From contig JBAOII010000030.1 in the NCBI GenBank assembly GCA_037045685.1, forward strand, positions 225,226-289,225: a stretch of DNA of 64,000 nt, written 5' to 3'. This document shows, in pieces, positions 1 to 10,573 of the stretch. Every line of letters begins with the position of its first letter. The first letter of the stretch is position 1. The DNA is from Competibacter_A sp037045685. Its GTDB lineage: Bacteria > Pseudomonadota > Gammaproteobacteria > Competibacterales > Competibacteraceae. The position numbers were made by a program, and so were the translations under genes. The notes beneath the pieces are model-generated. The model searched no databases. It saw only the letters and a list, made by a program, of their open reading frames with translations, and was not told the origin of the DNA.

Positions 1-155
1 AAAAAGATCAAGCGTTTGGCGAGATCGTGGTCAAGCTGGGAGAGCAGGAGGTGAGCAGGACGCCGCTGGTCGCGCTGAAGGAAGTGCCCGAAAGCGGTTG
101 GTTCGGGCGGTTGATCGACTCGATTTTGATGTTCTTCTACTACCTGTTCCATTGA
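1..155 (+). CDS. dacA: D-alanyl-D-alanine carboxypeptidase, C-terminal end (partial)
   Basis: Only the last 50 codons are in the window; the gene is cut by the left edge. The reading frame that ends at 153-155 finishes with an amphipathic aromatic helix (GWFGRLIDSILMFFYYLFH), the membrane-anchoring tail typical of penicillin-binding proteins 5 and 6. These trim the terminal D-Ala from peptidoglycan pentapeptides on the periplasmic face of the inner membrane. The next gene, ybeD, starts 8 bp later, and dacA-ybeD-lipB-lipA is a common gammaproteobacterial order that supports the call. Catalytic motifs lie outside the window, so the exact paralogue (dacA or dacC) cannot be decided. Confidence 0.8.
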   Translation, partial: KDQAFGEIVVKLGEQEVSRTPLVALKEVPESGWFGRLIDSILMFFYYLFH

Positions 156-163
156 GAGCGGCC

Positions 164-448
164 ATGAACGGGAAAGCGCCCGAAGCGGACGGCGAGTCGC
201 TGTTGCGGTTTCCGTGCGATTTTCCCATCAAGATCATGGGCGCCGGCGATTTCGATCTCCGGCTGCTGGCCGTGGAGCTGGTGCGCCGCCACGCCCCCGA
301 TCTCGACGAGGCGCGGGTGCGGGTGCGGGACAGCCGCGCCGGCCGCTACCAGTCGGTGACGGTGGTGGTGCGCGCCCGCGCCCAGGCGCAGTTGGACGCC
401 ATCTACCGGGAACTCGGCGGCCACCCGCGAATCGCGCTGGTGCTGTGA
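164..448 (+). CDS. ybeD: YbeD/DUF493 family protein
   Basis: A 94-residue protein of the YbeD (DUF493) family, which has an ACT-like fold and no settled biochemical role. The family core is visible: FPCDFPIKIMG near the N-terminus, then a beta-alpha-beta stretch ending YRELGGHPRIALVL. The ATG at 164 gives the usual family length (about 90 residues). It sits 8 bp after dacA and its stop overlaps the GTG start of lipB, so it is probably co-translated with the lipoate genes. The call rests on sequence pattern plus gene order. Confidence 0.85.
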   Translation: MNGKAPEADGESLLRFPCDFPIKIMGAGDFDLRLLAVELVRRHAPDLDEARVRVRDSRAGRYQSVTVVVRARAQAQLDAIYRELGGHPRIALVL

Positions 449-1119
449 ATCCGGGCGCGACCGCGTTGGTTCGGCGCGCTGAGCCGCTGCTGTTGCGCCG
501 GTTGGGACGGTGCGAATACCGGCCGGTGTTCGACGCGATGCGGGCGTTCACCGACGGCCGCGACGCCACGACCCCGGACGAGCTGTGGTGGGTCGAGCAT
601 CCGCCGGTCTTTACCCAGGGCGTGGGCGGCAAGCCGGAACACCTGCTGGCGCCCGGCGACATTCCGGTGGTTCGAGCGGATCGCGGCGGGCAAGTGACCT
701 ATCACGGCCCCGGCCAACTGGTGGTGTACTGCCTGCTGGACGTGCGCCGGCTGGGGCTGGGCGCGCGGGCGCTGGTGACGATCCTGGAACAAGCGGTGAT
801 CGAACTGCTGGCGGCTCATGGCATCGTCGCCCAGGCCCGGCCCGACGCGCCGGGAGTTTACCTGGAGGGCGCCAAGGTCGCCTCGCTCGGGCTGCGCATC
901 CGCCAAGGCCGTTCCTATCACGGCCTGAGCCTCAACGTGGCCATGGACCTGGAGCCGTTTAGCCGCATCAATCCCTGCGGCTATCCCGGGTTGCGGGTGA
1001 CCCAGTTGCGGGATTTCGGGGTCGAATTGACCTTGGAAGCTGCCGCCGAGGCACTTTTACCGCGCCTCGGCCACAAGCTGGGCTACACTTGTTTCGCCCT
1101 TCGCGCGGGATTGCCCTGA
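445..1119 (+). CDS. lipB: lipoyl(octanoyl) transferase
   Basis: LipB moves the octanoyl group from octanoyl-acyl carrier protein to the lipoyl domains of 2-oxoacid dehydrogenases and GcvH, the first step of lipoate synthesis. The 224-residue product has the family hallmarks WWVEHPPVFTQG, the RGGQVTYHGPGQLVVY block and GVYLEGAKVASLGLRI, which includes the lysine of the active site. The expected cysteine lies in SRINPCGYPGL. I chose the GTG at 445 because it overlaps the ybeD stop (446-448) and gives a normal family length. lipA follows about 100 bp downstream. Confidence 0.93.
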   Translation: MNPGATALVRRAEPLLLRRLGRCEYRPVFDAMRAFTDGRDATTPDELWWVEHPPVFTQGVGGKPEHLLAPGDIPVVRADRGGQVTYHGPGQLVVYCLLDVRRLGLGARALVTILEQAVIELLAAHGIVAQARPDAPGVYLEGAKVASLGLRIRQGRSYHGLSLNVAMDLEPFSRINPCGYPGLRVTQLRDFGVELTLEAAAEALLPRLGHKLGYTCFALRAGLP

Positions 1120-1217
1120 TTGCCATCATCGCCGTCGCCGCTGGGTTTGGCGGGAAATTACGGCGAAATCTTGAGTCGAACTTTAGGTTGCTCGCGCGCT
1201 CACCTCAGGAACACACC

Positions 1218-2243
1218 ATGCCCGAACGTACCGCTCCCGGCGATGCCGTCTTCGCTGTCGCCGAACCCCCCGCGATCCAGCCAGCGAATAAAGCCACGCC
1301 CCATCAGGGCGAGAAATTGCGCGGTGCCGAAAAAGTCGCCCGCATTCCGGTCAAGATCGCCCCGAGCGATCCCGGGCAGCGCTTGCGCAAGCCGGCCTGG
1401 ATTCGCGCCCCGTTCCCCGGCACGCCGGAAGTGCTGCGGCTGAAGCGGATTTTGCGCGACAACCACCTGCACACGGTCTGCGAGGAAGCCAGTTGCCCCA
1501 ATCTCGGCGAATGCTTCGGGCACGGCACCGCCACCTTCATGATCATGGGCGACATCTGCACCCGCCGCTGTCCGTTCTGCGACGTGGGGCACGGCCGGCC
1601 CAACCCGCTCGACCCCGCCGAGCCGGAGAATTTGGCGCGGACGGTGGCGGCGATGGGCTTGAAATACGTGGTCATCACCTCGGTGGATCGGGACGATCTG
1701 CGCGATGGCGGCGCGGCGCATTTCGCCGCCTGCATCCGGGCGGTGCGCGCCGGCCGGCCGGGCATCGTCATCGAAACCCTGACCCCGGATTTTCGGGGAC
1801 GGATGGACGTGGCCTTGGAAATTCTGGAGCGCGAGCCGCCGGACGTGTTCAACCACAACCTGGAAACCGTGCCGCGCTTGTACCGGCAGGCCCGGCCCGG
1901 CGCCGATTATCGGTGCTCGCTGGATTTGCTGAAGCGCTTCAAGGCTCGCCATCCGCGCATTCCCACCAAGTCGGGATTGATGCTGGGGCTGGGCGAAACG
2001 CTGGCCGAAATCGAGGCGGTGATGCGCGATCTGCGCGCTCATGATGTGAACATGCTGACGCTCGGCCAATACCTGCAACCCAGCGTCCACCATCTGCCGG
2101 TCGAGCGCTACGCGCCGCCCGAAGAGTTCGAGCATCTGCGGGCGTTCGGCGAGGCGCTGGGTTTCACCCACGTCGCCTCGGCGCCGATGGTCCGCTCGTC
2201 CTATCACGCCGACCTCCAGGCCCAAGGTGCCGGGGTCGGATAG
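1218..2243 (+). CDS. lipA: lipoyl synthase (radical SAM)
   Basis: LipA inserts two sulfur atoms into octanoyl chains to make lipoyl groups. The 341-residue product carries both iron-sulfur clusters' ligands: the auxiliary-cluster motif CEEASCPNLGEC (three Cys) and the radical-SAM motif CTRRCPFC (CX3CX2C). The C-terminal RSSYHA supplies the conserved serine ligand. The ATG at 1218 has AGGA about 7 bp upstream; an upstream in-frame extension to 1089 overlaps lipB and is rejected as a start. About 65 residues precede the first cysteine motif, longer than in E. coli but seen in other gammaproteobacteria. Confidence 0.95.
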   Translation: MPERTAPGDAVFAVAEPPAIQPANKATPHQGEKLRGAEKVARIPVKIAPSDPGQRLRKPAWIRAPFPGTPEVLRLKRILRDNHLHTVCEEASCPNLGECFGHGTATFMIMGDICTRRCPFCDVGHGRPNPLDPAEPENLARTVAAMGLKYVVITSVDRDDLRDGGAAHFAACIRAVRAGRPGIVIETLTPDFRGRMDVALEILEREPPDVFNHNLETVPRLYRQARPGADYRCSLDLLKRFKARHPRIPTKSGLMLGLGETLAEIEAVMRDLRAHDVNMLTLGQYLQPSVHHLPVERYAPPEEFEHLRAFGEALGFTHVASAPMVRSSYHADLQAQGAGVG

Positions 2244-2495
2244 CGAAGGCGGCGGGCTCGGCGTCATGATGGTTCGACCGATGTCCGGTCGGCGTTCGGG
2301 GCCTATCGCGGTCCCGTCCGATGCGGGCGCTCTTCTCGGCCTGGAGCGGTGTCTGCGGCCGGGAGCAGAGGCCCGAAAGCCGTTTCCGATACCAGCGTCG
2401 ATTGCCGGCGAGGCAAGTTCCGGACGCGCGATATCGCCCGCTTCCGCGAGTGCGGCCGGTCGGAACCGCGCGTATCGCTTTAGGAGTTTTGCAGC
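2244..2495. other. intergenic gap lipA to cheB-cheR
   Basis: About 250 bp with no convincing gene. A short plus-strand reading frame crosses it (2227-2499) but overlaps lipA, has no recognisable product and no ribosome binding site. TAGGAG at 2482-2487 is the likely Shine-Dalgarno sequence of the next gene. No clear promoter hexamers were identified. Confidence 0.5.
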
Positions 2496-5400
2496 ATGAA
2501 AAAAGCCAGTGACAAGGTCCGGAAGGATGCCCTGGAAACCAAGGCGGACAGCCCGGTCGTGGCGACGACCCCCGCGCCCACGCACTACGTGGCGGTCGGC
2601 GCGTCGGCCGGCGGTCTCGAGGCCATCGAGCTGTTCTTTAGCCACATGCCGCCCGAAAGCGGCCTGGGCTTCGTGGTGATCCAGCACCTTTCGCCCGACT
2701 ACAAAAGCCTGATGGTCGAGCTGCTCTCCAAGAAAACCCTGATGCCGGTCCATCGGGCGGAGGACGGGATGCTGGTTTTGCCCAATCACGTTTACCTGAT
2801 CCCGCCCAAGAAAAACCTGACCATCTTCCACGGCAAGCTGTTGCTGAGCGAGCAGGATCACAGCAAGGGCGTCAACCTGCCGATCGACGTGTTTCTCGCG
2901 CTCGCTGGCCGAGGATCAGAGCGAGAAGGCGGTGGCCATCATTCTCTCCGGCACGGGCAGCGACGGCACCCGCGAGGCGTGCGCGTCATCAAGGAATACG
3001 GCGGTATGGTGATGGTGCCAGAGCGAGGAGAGCGCCAAGTTCGACGGGATGCCGCGGGCGGCCATCGCCACCGGCCTGGTCGATTTCGTGCTGCCGCCCG
3101 ACCAGATGCCCGGCCAGCTTGCTGTCCTTCGCCAAGCACCCCTACATCACCAAGGTCGAGCGCTCCGAGACCCTGTTGAGCGACGAGCAGGGCTTGACCC
3201 GCATCTTCGCCATCCTGCGGGAAAAGTGCAAAGTCGATTTCACGTTCTACAAGCCCAGCACCGTCACCCGCCGCATCGAGCGCCGCATGACCATCAATCA
3301 GACCGACGACATCAAGGACTACGTCGCGTCTGCTCTCGGGACCGCCCCGGCGAAGTCGGTGGCGCTGTACCGCGAACTGCTGATCGGCGTCACCAGTTTT
3401 TTCCGCGATCAGGATGCGTATGATCGCTTGGCGCAATACTGGTTTGCCGGAGATCCTCAACAGCGCCAACACCCGGGAAATCCGCTTCTGGGTGGCGGGT
3501 TGCTCCACGGGGGAGGAGGCGTACAGCTTGGCCATCCTGGCCCGCGAGACGATGGAACAACTGGGCGTCTCGCAGCGACGTGAAGATTTTCGCCACCGAT
3601 ATCGACCGCGACGCCATTCACTTCGCCGCCAACGGCTGCTTTCCCGAGAGCATCGCCGCCGACGTTTCGCCCCGCTTGCTCGTCCAAATACTTTTACAAG
3701 AAAGACGACAATTTCCAGATCGCCCGCAGCATTCGGGAAATGGTGGTGTTCGCCCAGCACAACCTGATCCGGGATCCGCCGTTCACCAACATCGCTCTGA
3801 TCAGTTGCCGCAACCTGCTGATCTACCTGCAGCCGATCCTGCAACACAAGGTTCTTGAATTTTTTAATTTTTCCCTTAACCCCGGCGGTCTTCTCCTGTT
3901 GGGGACCAGCGAGACCACCGGCGAGATGACCGACTATTTCGAGGCCATCGACCCGAAATGGAAGCTCTATCGCTCCAAGGGACGCCTCAAGCCCTTGTCC
4001 GACGCGACCCATCCTGCTGTCCGTGACCGACACCCGCTCGCGCGAACTCCGGGGGCAATTTGCCGGCGTCCGCCGCGCGTTGCGCCTCAGCGAGGAGGAG
4101 CGGGTGCTGGAGCGGTTTCTGGAAGTGGTGACCCAGCGACTACATCCCGCTGGCGGTCATCGTCAACGCGCAACTGGAGGTCCTGCATGTCTTGGGGGAC
4201 GCCGGGGGCTATTTCAGGCTGCCCTCGGGCAAAGTGGTCAACGACATTTCCAAGATGGCCGATCCAGGGAACTGGCCATCCCCCTGACGACCGGCATTCA
4301 AAAGGTGTTTCGCCAGCGGCAGGAACTCCGCATCTTTCCAACATCCGCCTGCCCCAGGAGGGCGGTGTATCCGGCTGGTGGATCTGCGCATCCGGCCCTT
4401 GCCGGAAAAAAAGGGGCACGAACCCCTGGTGGCGGTCTTCGTCGAGCGAAGTGAAGAAAGATCGATGTCGGCCGAACTGGAGTCCGGCGGGTCAATCCTA
4501 CGACTTGTCGAAGGCGGCCGAAGAGCGGCTCCGCGATCTGGAGCAGGACTTGCAATTCACCCACGAGAACCTGCAAGCCACCATCGAGGAGCTGGAAACC
4601 TCCAACGAGGAACTCCAGGCCACCAACGAGGAACTGCTGGCCAGCAACGAGGAACTCCAGTCCACCAACGAGGAGCTCCAGTCCACCAACGAGGAGCTGT
4701 TCACGGTCAACACCGAGTATCAGAGCAAGATCATCGAGCTGACCGAGCTGAACAACGATGTGGAAAACCTGTTGGGCGCCACCCAGATCGGCCATCTCCT
4801 GCTCGACGAAAACCTGGAGGTGCGACGGTTTTCACCGAGGATCGCCGAGATTTTCAAATTGCTGGAAAGCGATGTCGGCCGGCCCATCACCCATATCTCC
4901 CACTATCTGGCGAACTGCGATCCCCATCCAGATGGTCCGGGAGGTGCAGGCCGCCGGCCAACCCGTGGAACGGGAGGTCCGCACTCAGGAGGGGCGCTGG
5001 TACCTGATGCGGATCGTGCCTTACACGCGTGGGACCCAGGACCTTCTCCGGCACGGTGATTTCCTTCGTGGACATCACCGGCTTCAAGGAGATCCAACTG
5101 GCGCTGGTCGAACAGGAAGCCGCCCTGAAGGAAACCGCCCGCTTGGCCCAGGTGGGCAGTTGGCAATTCGTTCCCGCCACCGGCGATCATCGCTGGTCCG
5201 AGGAAACCTGCCGCATCCTCGAAATCGAGCCCGGCGGCCAGCACTCGGTCGAAGAGAGCTTCGGTTATTACGCGCCCGAATCCCGTCCGGTCGTTGCCGA
5301 GGCTTTCCGCCGCGCCTGCCGCGACGGCGTGCCTTACGACTTGACTCTCGAAATCGTGACCGGCAAGGGCAACCGGCGCTGGGTGCGAGTGATCGGCTGG

Positions 5401-5553
5401 CCGGTCGCGCGGGACGGACGGGTGGTCAAGGTCTCCGGAGTTTTGCAGGACGTGACCGGATTCCGCCCGAACGCCGCCGCCGTCAACCCCGGCGAGGCGC
5501 ATAGCTCCGCTCCGCGACCGCCACCAACGCGCTCCGCCGAGGAACAGGGATGA
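2496..5553 (+). pseudogene. CheB-CheR-PAS fusion protein, interrupted by about 15 frameshifts
   Basis: Translated with frame corrections, this is a fused chemotaxis methylesterase and methyltransferase. The CheB part has the catalytic-serine motif GASAGGLEA, VIQHLSPDYKSL and GTGSDGT. The CheR part has FYKPSTVTRRIERRM, the SAM-binding FWVAGCSTGEEAYSLAI and ATDID, and SCRNLLIY. A long coiled coil of repeated NEEL units (about 4540-4710) and two PAS domains follow. Frame changes fall near 2897, 2975, 3018, 3119, 3437, 3576, 3684, 4009, 4136, 4264, 4336, 4369, 4492, 4924 and 5043. Eleven are +1 and four are -1 (or +2). Between them the protein is well conserved, so this is either a very recent pseudogene or a badly sequenced intact gene. 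Its stop overlaps the ATG of the next kinase gene, and TAGGAG lies upstream of the start. Confidence 0.85.
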
Positions 5554-7596
5554 ATTCGGACGTTGACCGCCATCAGCGTTCGCTCCGCGACCGGGCGGAA
5601 GCCATGCTGGCCCGGTCCGACCGGGATCGGACCGACTTTTCCCCGGCCGAGGTCGGGCGCATCCTTCACGATCTCTCGGTCTACCAACTGGAATTGGAGA
5701 TTCAGAACGAAGAGCTGCGCGGCGCTCAAAACCGGCTGGAACGCGCTCGGAATCGCTACGCCCGGCTTTACCACCAGGCGCCGGTGGGCTACCTGACCCT
5801 GGATGCCGGCGGCGCCATCCGGCAGGCCAACCAGACCTTCGCCGACATGCTGGGCCAGGAATGCGCCGATCTGGCCGGGCAGGCGCTGGCCCGGTTCATG
5901 GCCGGACCGGATCGCGCCGTTTTCCTCGGCCGTTTCAAGCCCTTCTTCAACAGCCCGCAAGGCAAGTGCATCGACGTGGCTTTGCACGGCAAGGGTAGCC
6001 GCTCCTTCGCCGCCCGCCTGACCGGACGACAGGAGACGGATGGACCCGAGCCGCCCTCCGCGGAAGCCGAAAAAGCGTCTGCTGGTGATCGTCAGCGATA
6101 TCAGCGCCCAGAAGGCGATGGAGGACGCGCTGCGCCAGGAGCAGGACGCCTCGCGCCAATACCTGGACATCGTGGGCGCCAGCGTCGTCGCGATTCGGGC
6201 GGATCGGACCGTGAGCTTGATCAACCGGGCCGGTTGCCGGTTGCTGGGCTACGAGCAAGGGGAGATCGTGGGGGCGAACTGGTTCGAGCGCTTCCTGCCC
6301 GAGCGGGTCCGGGCGGAGACCGAAGCGGTTTTCGCGCGGTTGATGGCCGGGCTCGTCGAGCCGGTCGAATACACCGAAAACCCGGTGTTGACCCGGAACG
6401 GCGAGGAGCGGACCGTGGCCTGGCACAACGCGGTGCTGCGGGATGGCGCGGGCCACATCACCGGCACCCTGTCCTCCGGCGAGGACATCACCGAGCGCAA
6501 GCGGGCGCAAGAGGAATTGCGGCGGCTTTCGCTGGTCGCCGCCCACACCACCAATGCCGTGTTCATCGCCGATGCCGAGCGGCGCATCGAATGGATCAAT
6601 CACGCCTTTACCCGCTTGACCGGCCATGCGCCGGCCGAGGCGCGGGGCCGGCGTTTGGACGAGGTGCTCCAGGGCGCCGAGACCGACCCGGTCACGGCGG
6701 CCGCGATTCGGGCGGCGCTGGACGCCGGTCAAGGCTACGAAGGCGAGCTGCTCAGCTATCACCGGGACGGTTCGAGCTATTGGGTCCAACTGCTGATCGA
6801 CCCGGTGCGCGACGCCGAGGGCCGCGTCACCCAGTTTATCGGGGTTCAGACCGACATCACCGCGCGCCGGCAGGCGCGGCTGGAGCTTCAGGAAAAGAAC
6901 GCCGAACTGGAGCGATTCATTTATTTGATTTCGCACGACCTCAAAAGCCCCCTGGTGACGATCAAAGCCTTTCTGGGCTATCTGGAACAGGATCTGGCCC
7001 GCGCCGACGCCGGACGGATCGCTCAGGATATGGAATATATGCGCGCCGCCGCCGACCGGATGGGCCAGTTGCTCGAAGAGCTGCTCGGCCTGTCGCGGGT
7101 CGGGCGCGTCGCCCGCCCGCCGGTGCGGATCGACTTTCGCCGGTTGGTGGCGGATGCCCTGCAACTGACCGCCGGCGGGATCGCCGAACGGGGGGTGGTG
7201 GTCGGGCTGGACGGGACGGCCGTCACCCTGGTGGGGGACCGCGACCGGCTGCTGGAGATCTGGCAGAATCTGATCGAGAACGGCGTCAAGTACATGGGCG
7301 AACAAACCGCGCCGCGAATTGAAATCGGCGCCGAGCGGCGCGGTTGGGAGCTGGTTTTTTTCGTGCGCGACAACGGCATGGGCATCGAGCCGCGCTATCA
7401 GGAAAAGGTGTTCGGGCTGTTCGAGAAGCTCGACCCGAAAAGCGAAGGTACGGGCTTGGGGCTGGCGCTGGTCAAGCGGATCGTGGATCTGTACCGGGGG
7501 CGGATCTGGCTGGAGTCGGCGGGCGCGGGGCAGGGAACCTGCGTGCGGTTCACCCTGCCCGAGGCGGTCGAGGGGCGGAGCGAGGCGCCGGCATGA
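5550..7596 (+). CDS. PAS-domain sensor histidine kinase (one apparent frameshift)
   Basis: A cytoplasmic sensor kinase of about 680 residues with no membrane segments. Order: N-terminal coil (LEIQNEELRGAQ), PAS (YHQAPVGYLTLD), two further PAS/PAC domains with the tails DITERKRAQEEL and DITARRQARLEL, HisKA with the phospho-acceptor histidine in SHDLKSPLV, and HATPase_c with NLIENGVKYMG, DNGMGIE and GTGLGLALVKRIV. Reading shifts by +1 between about 6020 and 6035, between the first and second PAS domains. The ATG overlaps the stop of the CheB-CheR gene, and its own stop overlaps the next response regulator, so translation is probably coupled. The likely phosphotransfer partners are the two downstream receiver proteins. 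Confidence 0.87.
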
Positions 7597-8033
7597 AAGA
7601 CGAGCCGCCGGTGGTGTTGCTGGTGGAGGACGAACCGGCGCACGCCGAGATCGTGCGGCGCAATTTCGCCGACGTTCACCCGGCCAACCGGTTGATGCAC
7701 GTTCCCGACGGGCAGGCCGCCCTCGATTACCTGTACCGGCGAGCCGGCTATCGCGATCCGCAGCGCTCGCCCCGGCCGGCGCTCATCCTGCTCGATCTGC
7801 GCCTGCCCAGGGTCGATGGCCTGGAGGTGCTGAAAACCATCAAGGCCGATCCCGCGCTGGGCCGTATCCCGGTGGTGGTGCTGACCACCTCGGCCGCCGA
7901 GGCGGACATGGTCAAAGCTTACGACAGCCACGCCAACAGCTATCTGGTCAAGCCGGTGGATTTTTCCCGGTTCGTCGCCCTGATGGACGCGCTCGGCCGC
8001 TATTGGCTGACCTGGAACGAAATCCCCTCATGA
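7593..8033 (+). CDS. single-domain response regulator (Rcp1-like)
   Basis: A 146-residue stand-alone receiver domain. It has the acidic pair (VEDEPAH), the phospho-acceptor aspartate in LLDLRLPRVDG, the conserved Thr/Ser switch in VVVLTTS and the lysine in YLVKPVDF. The extended loop containing DYLYRRAGYRD is typical of the Rcp1 subfamily that partners phytochrome-like or PAS kinases. It starts by ATGA overlap with the kinase and ends by ATGA overlap with the GGDEF-EAL gene. It has no output domain, so it probably works by protein contact or as a phosphate relay between the kinase and the downstream protein. Confidence 0.92.
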   Translation: MKDEPPVVLLVEDEPAHAEIVRRNFADVHPANRLMHVPDGQAALDYLYRRAGYRDPQRSPRPALILLDLRLPRVDGLEVLKTIKADPALGRIPVVVLTTSAAEADMVKAYDSHANSYLVKPVDFSRFVALMDALGRYWLTWNEIPS

Positions 8034-10559
8034 GCCGGCCTGCGGAAGAAATCGCCTCGGGCACCAGACGGTTGCGGATTCTGATCGTGGAGGATGAGGC
8101 GGCCCACGCCGAAGCGATCCGCCGCGCCTTCGAGATCGGCGGGGCGCAGGCCGAGGTCCAGGTGGCCGGCACCCTGCGCGAATACCGCGAGCGCGTGGTG
8201 GCCGGCGCGCCGGACATCGCTTTGGTGGACTTGAACCTACCGGACGGCCGGGCCGTGGAAATCCTGACCGCGCCCCCCGAGGTCGGCGCGTTTCCCATCC
8301 TGATCATGACCAGCTACGGCAACGAGCAAATCGTGGTCGAAGCGCTGAAATCCGGCGCGCTGGATTACGTGGTCAAATCCGCCGGCGCGTTCGCCGCCAT
8401 GCCCCGGGTCGTCGCCCGCGCTCTGCGCGAGTGGAACCTGTTGCGGGAGCACCAGCAGGCCGAGCGGGCGCTGCGCCAGTCCGAGGCGCGGTTTCGCACG
8501 GTGGCGCGGCTGAGCTCCGATTTCGCCTATTCCTGCGCCCGGATCGGCGCGGGCGACTGCATCGTCGATTGGATCACCGATGCGTTTTATACCCTGACCG
8601 GCTTTTCCGAAGCTCAACTGCGCGAGCACAAGAACTGGTTGTTCGTGGTGCATCCCGAGGATCGGCAAATCGCTTTGGAACCCTTGCGGCGCTTGCGGCC
8701 GGGCGAGACCAGCGAGAAGCGAATTTCGGATCGTCGCACGGGAGGGGGGCATCCGCTGGTTCGTCAACCGCATGGAGTGCGAGGCGGAGCCCGGCACGGT
8801 GGGCGGCTTGCGGTTTTACGGCGCCGTGCGCGACATGACCGAGCATCGGCGGGGGGAAGAGCGCCTGCGCCTGCTGGCCACCGCGTTCGAGAGCACCCGC
8901 GACGGGGTGGTCATCACCGACCCGAAAGCGCGCATTCTCGCCGTCAACCGCGCCTACAGCGATATCACCGGTTACGACGAGGCGGAAATTCTCGGCCAAA
9001 ATCCGCGCATCCTGCAATCCGGCCGCCATGATCGCGCTTTCTATCAAACCCTGTGGACCAGCGTCCGCAACGCCGGTTACTGGCAGGGCGAACTCTGGAA
9101 TCGGCGCAAGAACGGTGAAATTTATCCGCAATGGCTCACCATCAGCGCGGTGCGCGACGGCCGGGGCGAAGCCACCCATTACGTGGGGGTGCTGACCGAC
9201 ATCAGCCAGATCAAATCGGCCGAAGAGCGGCTGGACCGCCTGGCTCACCGCGACCCGCTCACCGATTTGCCCAACCGCTTGCTGGCGCAATCGCGCTTGA
9301 CCCACGCTCTGGAGCAGGCCCAGCGGCACGGTCGCCGGGTCGGCGTGCTGTTCGTCGATCTGGATCGGTTCAAGACGGTCAACGAAAGTCTGGGCCATTC
9401 GGCGGGCGACGAGCTGTTGCGGGCCATCGCCCGCCGGCTGCGCGCGGGGCTCGGCGCGGAGAGCACCTTGGCCCGGCTCGGGGGCGACGAGTTCCTGGTG
9501 GTGGTCGAGGACCCGCAGCGGCCGGAAGAGGTCGCGGCGGTGGCTCAAACCATCCTCGATCTGTTGGCGGACCCCGTCGTCTTGTCCAGCCACCCGGAAA
9601 TCTACATCAATGCCAGCATCGGCCTGAGCCTCTATCCCGACGATGGCCGCACCGTGACCGAGCTGATCCAGCACGCCGACGCCGCCGTGTCGCAAGCCAA
9701 GGCGCAGGGTCGCAACACCTATCGCTTTTATACCGAGGCGCTGACCCGGGCCGCCCACGAGCGGCTGGAGCTGGAAAACAAGCTGCGCCGGGCCTTGGAG
9801 CGCGACGAGCTGGTGCTGCACTACCAGCCGCTGGTTTCGGTGGCGAGCGGGCGGATCGTCGGGTGCGAGGCGCTGGTGCGCTGGCGGCCGCCCGGCGAAG
9901 CGCTGGTGCCGCCGGCCCGCTTCATCCCGCTGGCGGAGGAAACCGGCCTGATCGAACCGTTGGGCAACTGGGTGCTGCGCACGGCCTGTGCCCAGGCGAA
10001 GGCGTGGCTGGATGCCGGGTTGCCGCTGCTGCTGGCGGTGAATCTGTCGGCCCGCCAGTTTCAGCGACAGGATATTCCCCAGCAGGTGCGGACCGCGCTG
10101 GCCGACACGGGCTTGCCGGCCCAACATCTGGAGCTGGAGATCACCGAGAGCACCCTGATGGAGCAGGGCGGACAGGCGCTGGACGTGCTGATGGCGCTCA
10201 AGCGGTTGGGGGTGCGGCTGGCCATCGACGATTTCGGCACGGGCTACTCTTCCCTGGCCTACCTCAAGCGATTTCCCATCGACAAGCTCAAGATCGACCA
10301 AAGCTTCGTGCGCGACATCCCCAACGACTCCGGCGACATGGAGATCGCCGCCGCCATCATCGCCATGGCGCGTAGCCTGCGCTTGGCGGTGCTGGCCGAG
10401 GGCGTCGAAACCCGAGAGCAACTGGACTTTCTGCGCGGGCAAGGCTGCGACGCCTATCAGGGTTTTCTGTTCGGCCATCCCGTGCCGGGCGATGCGTTCG
10501 CCACCTTGCTGGCCACCTCGTCGGCGCCGGCTCGGGGCGGCCCGCCGCGCCCACCGTAG
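8030..10559 (+). CDS. REC-PAS-PAS-GGDEF-EAL cyclic-di-GMP protein (one apparent frameshift)
   Basis: About 842 residues after correction. Order: receiver domain (phospho-acceptor in ALVDLNLPDG), PAS with PAC, a second PAS (AFESTRDGVVITDP), GGDEF and EAL. The GGDEF signature is intact (LARLGGDEFLVVVED), so diguanylate cyclase activity is possible. The EAL domain keeps CEALVRW, the DDFGTGYSS block and the KIDQSFV lysine, so phosphodiesterase activity is also possible. The sequence does not say which dominates. A +1 shift at about 8720 (an extra C in GAGAAGCGAATTT) separates the first PAS from its PAC region. It ends 15 bp before the convergent ggt gene and is the likely output of the signalling operon. 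Confidence 0.9.
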
Positions 10560-10573
10560 CGGCTCGGTGGCGG

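Noticed and set aside
1200..2861. Long minus-strand reading frame opposite lipA
   Set aside because: It is a shadow of the high-GC lipA codons, with no family features and a Arg/Ala/Gly-rich composition. The same applies to the long frames opposite ptsP, purL and ftsH.
4540..4710. CRISPR-like or tandem DNA repeat in the cheB-cheR gene
   Set aside because: The repeating CCAACGAGGA units encode NEEL-type heptads of a coiled coil common in CheB-CheR-PAS proteins.
2890..5050. Programmed ribosomal frameshifting in the cheB-cheR gene
   Set aside because: There are too many sites in both directions, with no repeated slippery heptamer, stimulatory hairpin or consistent stop codon at the shift.
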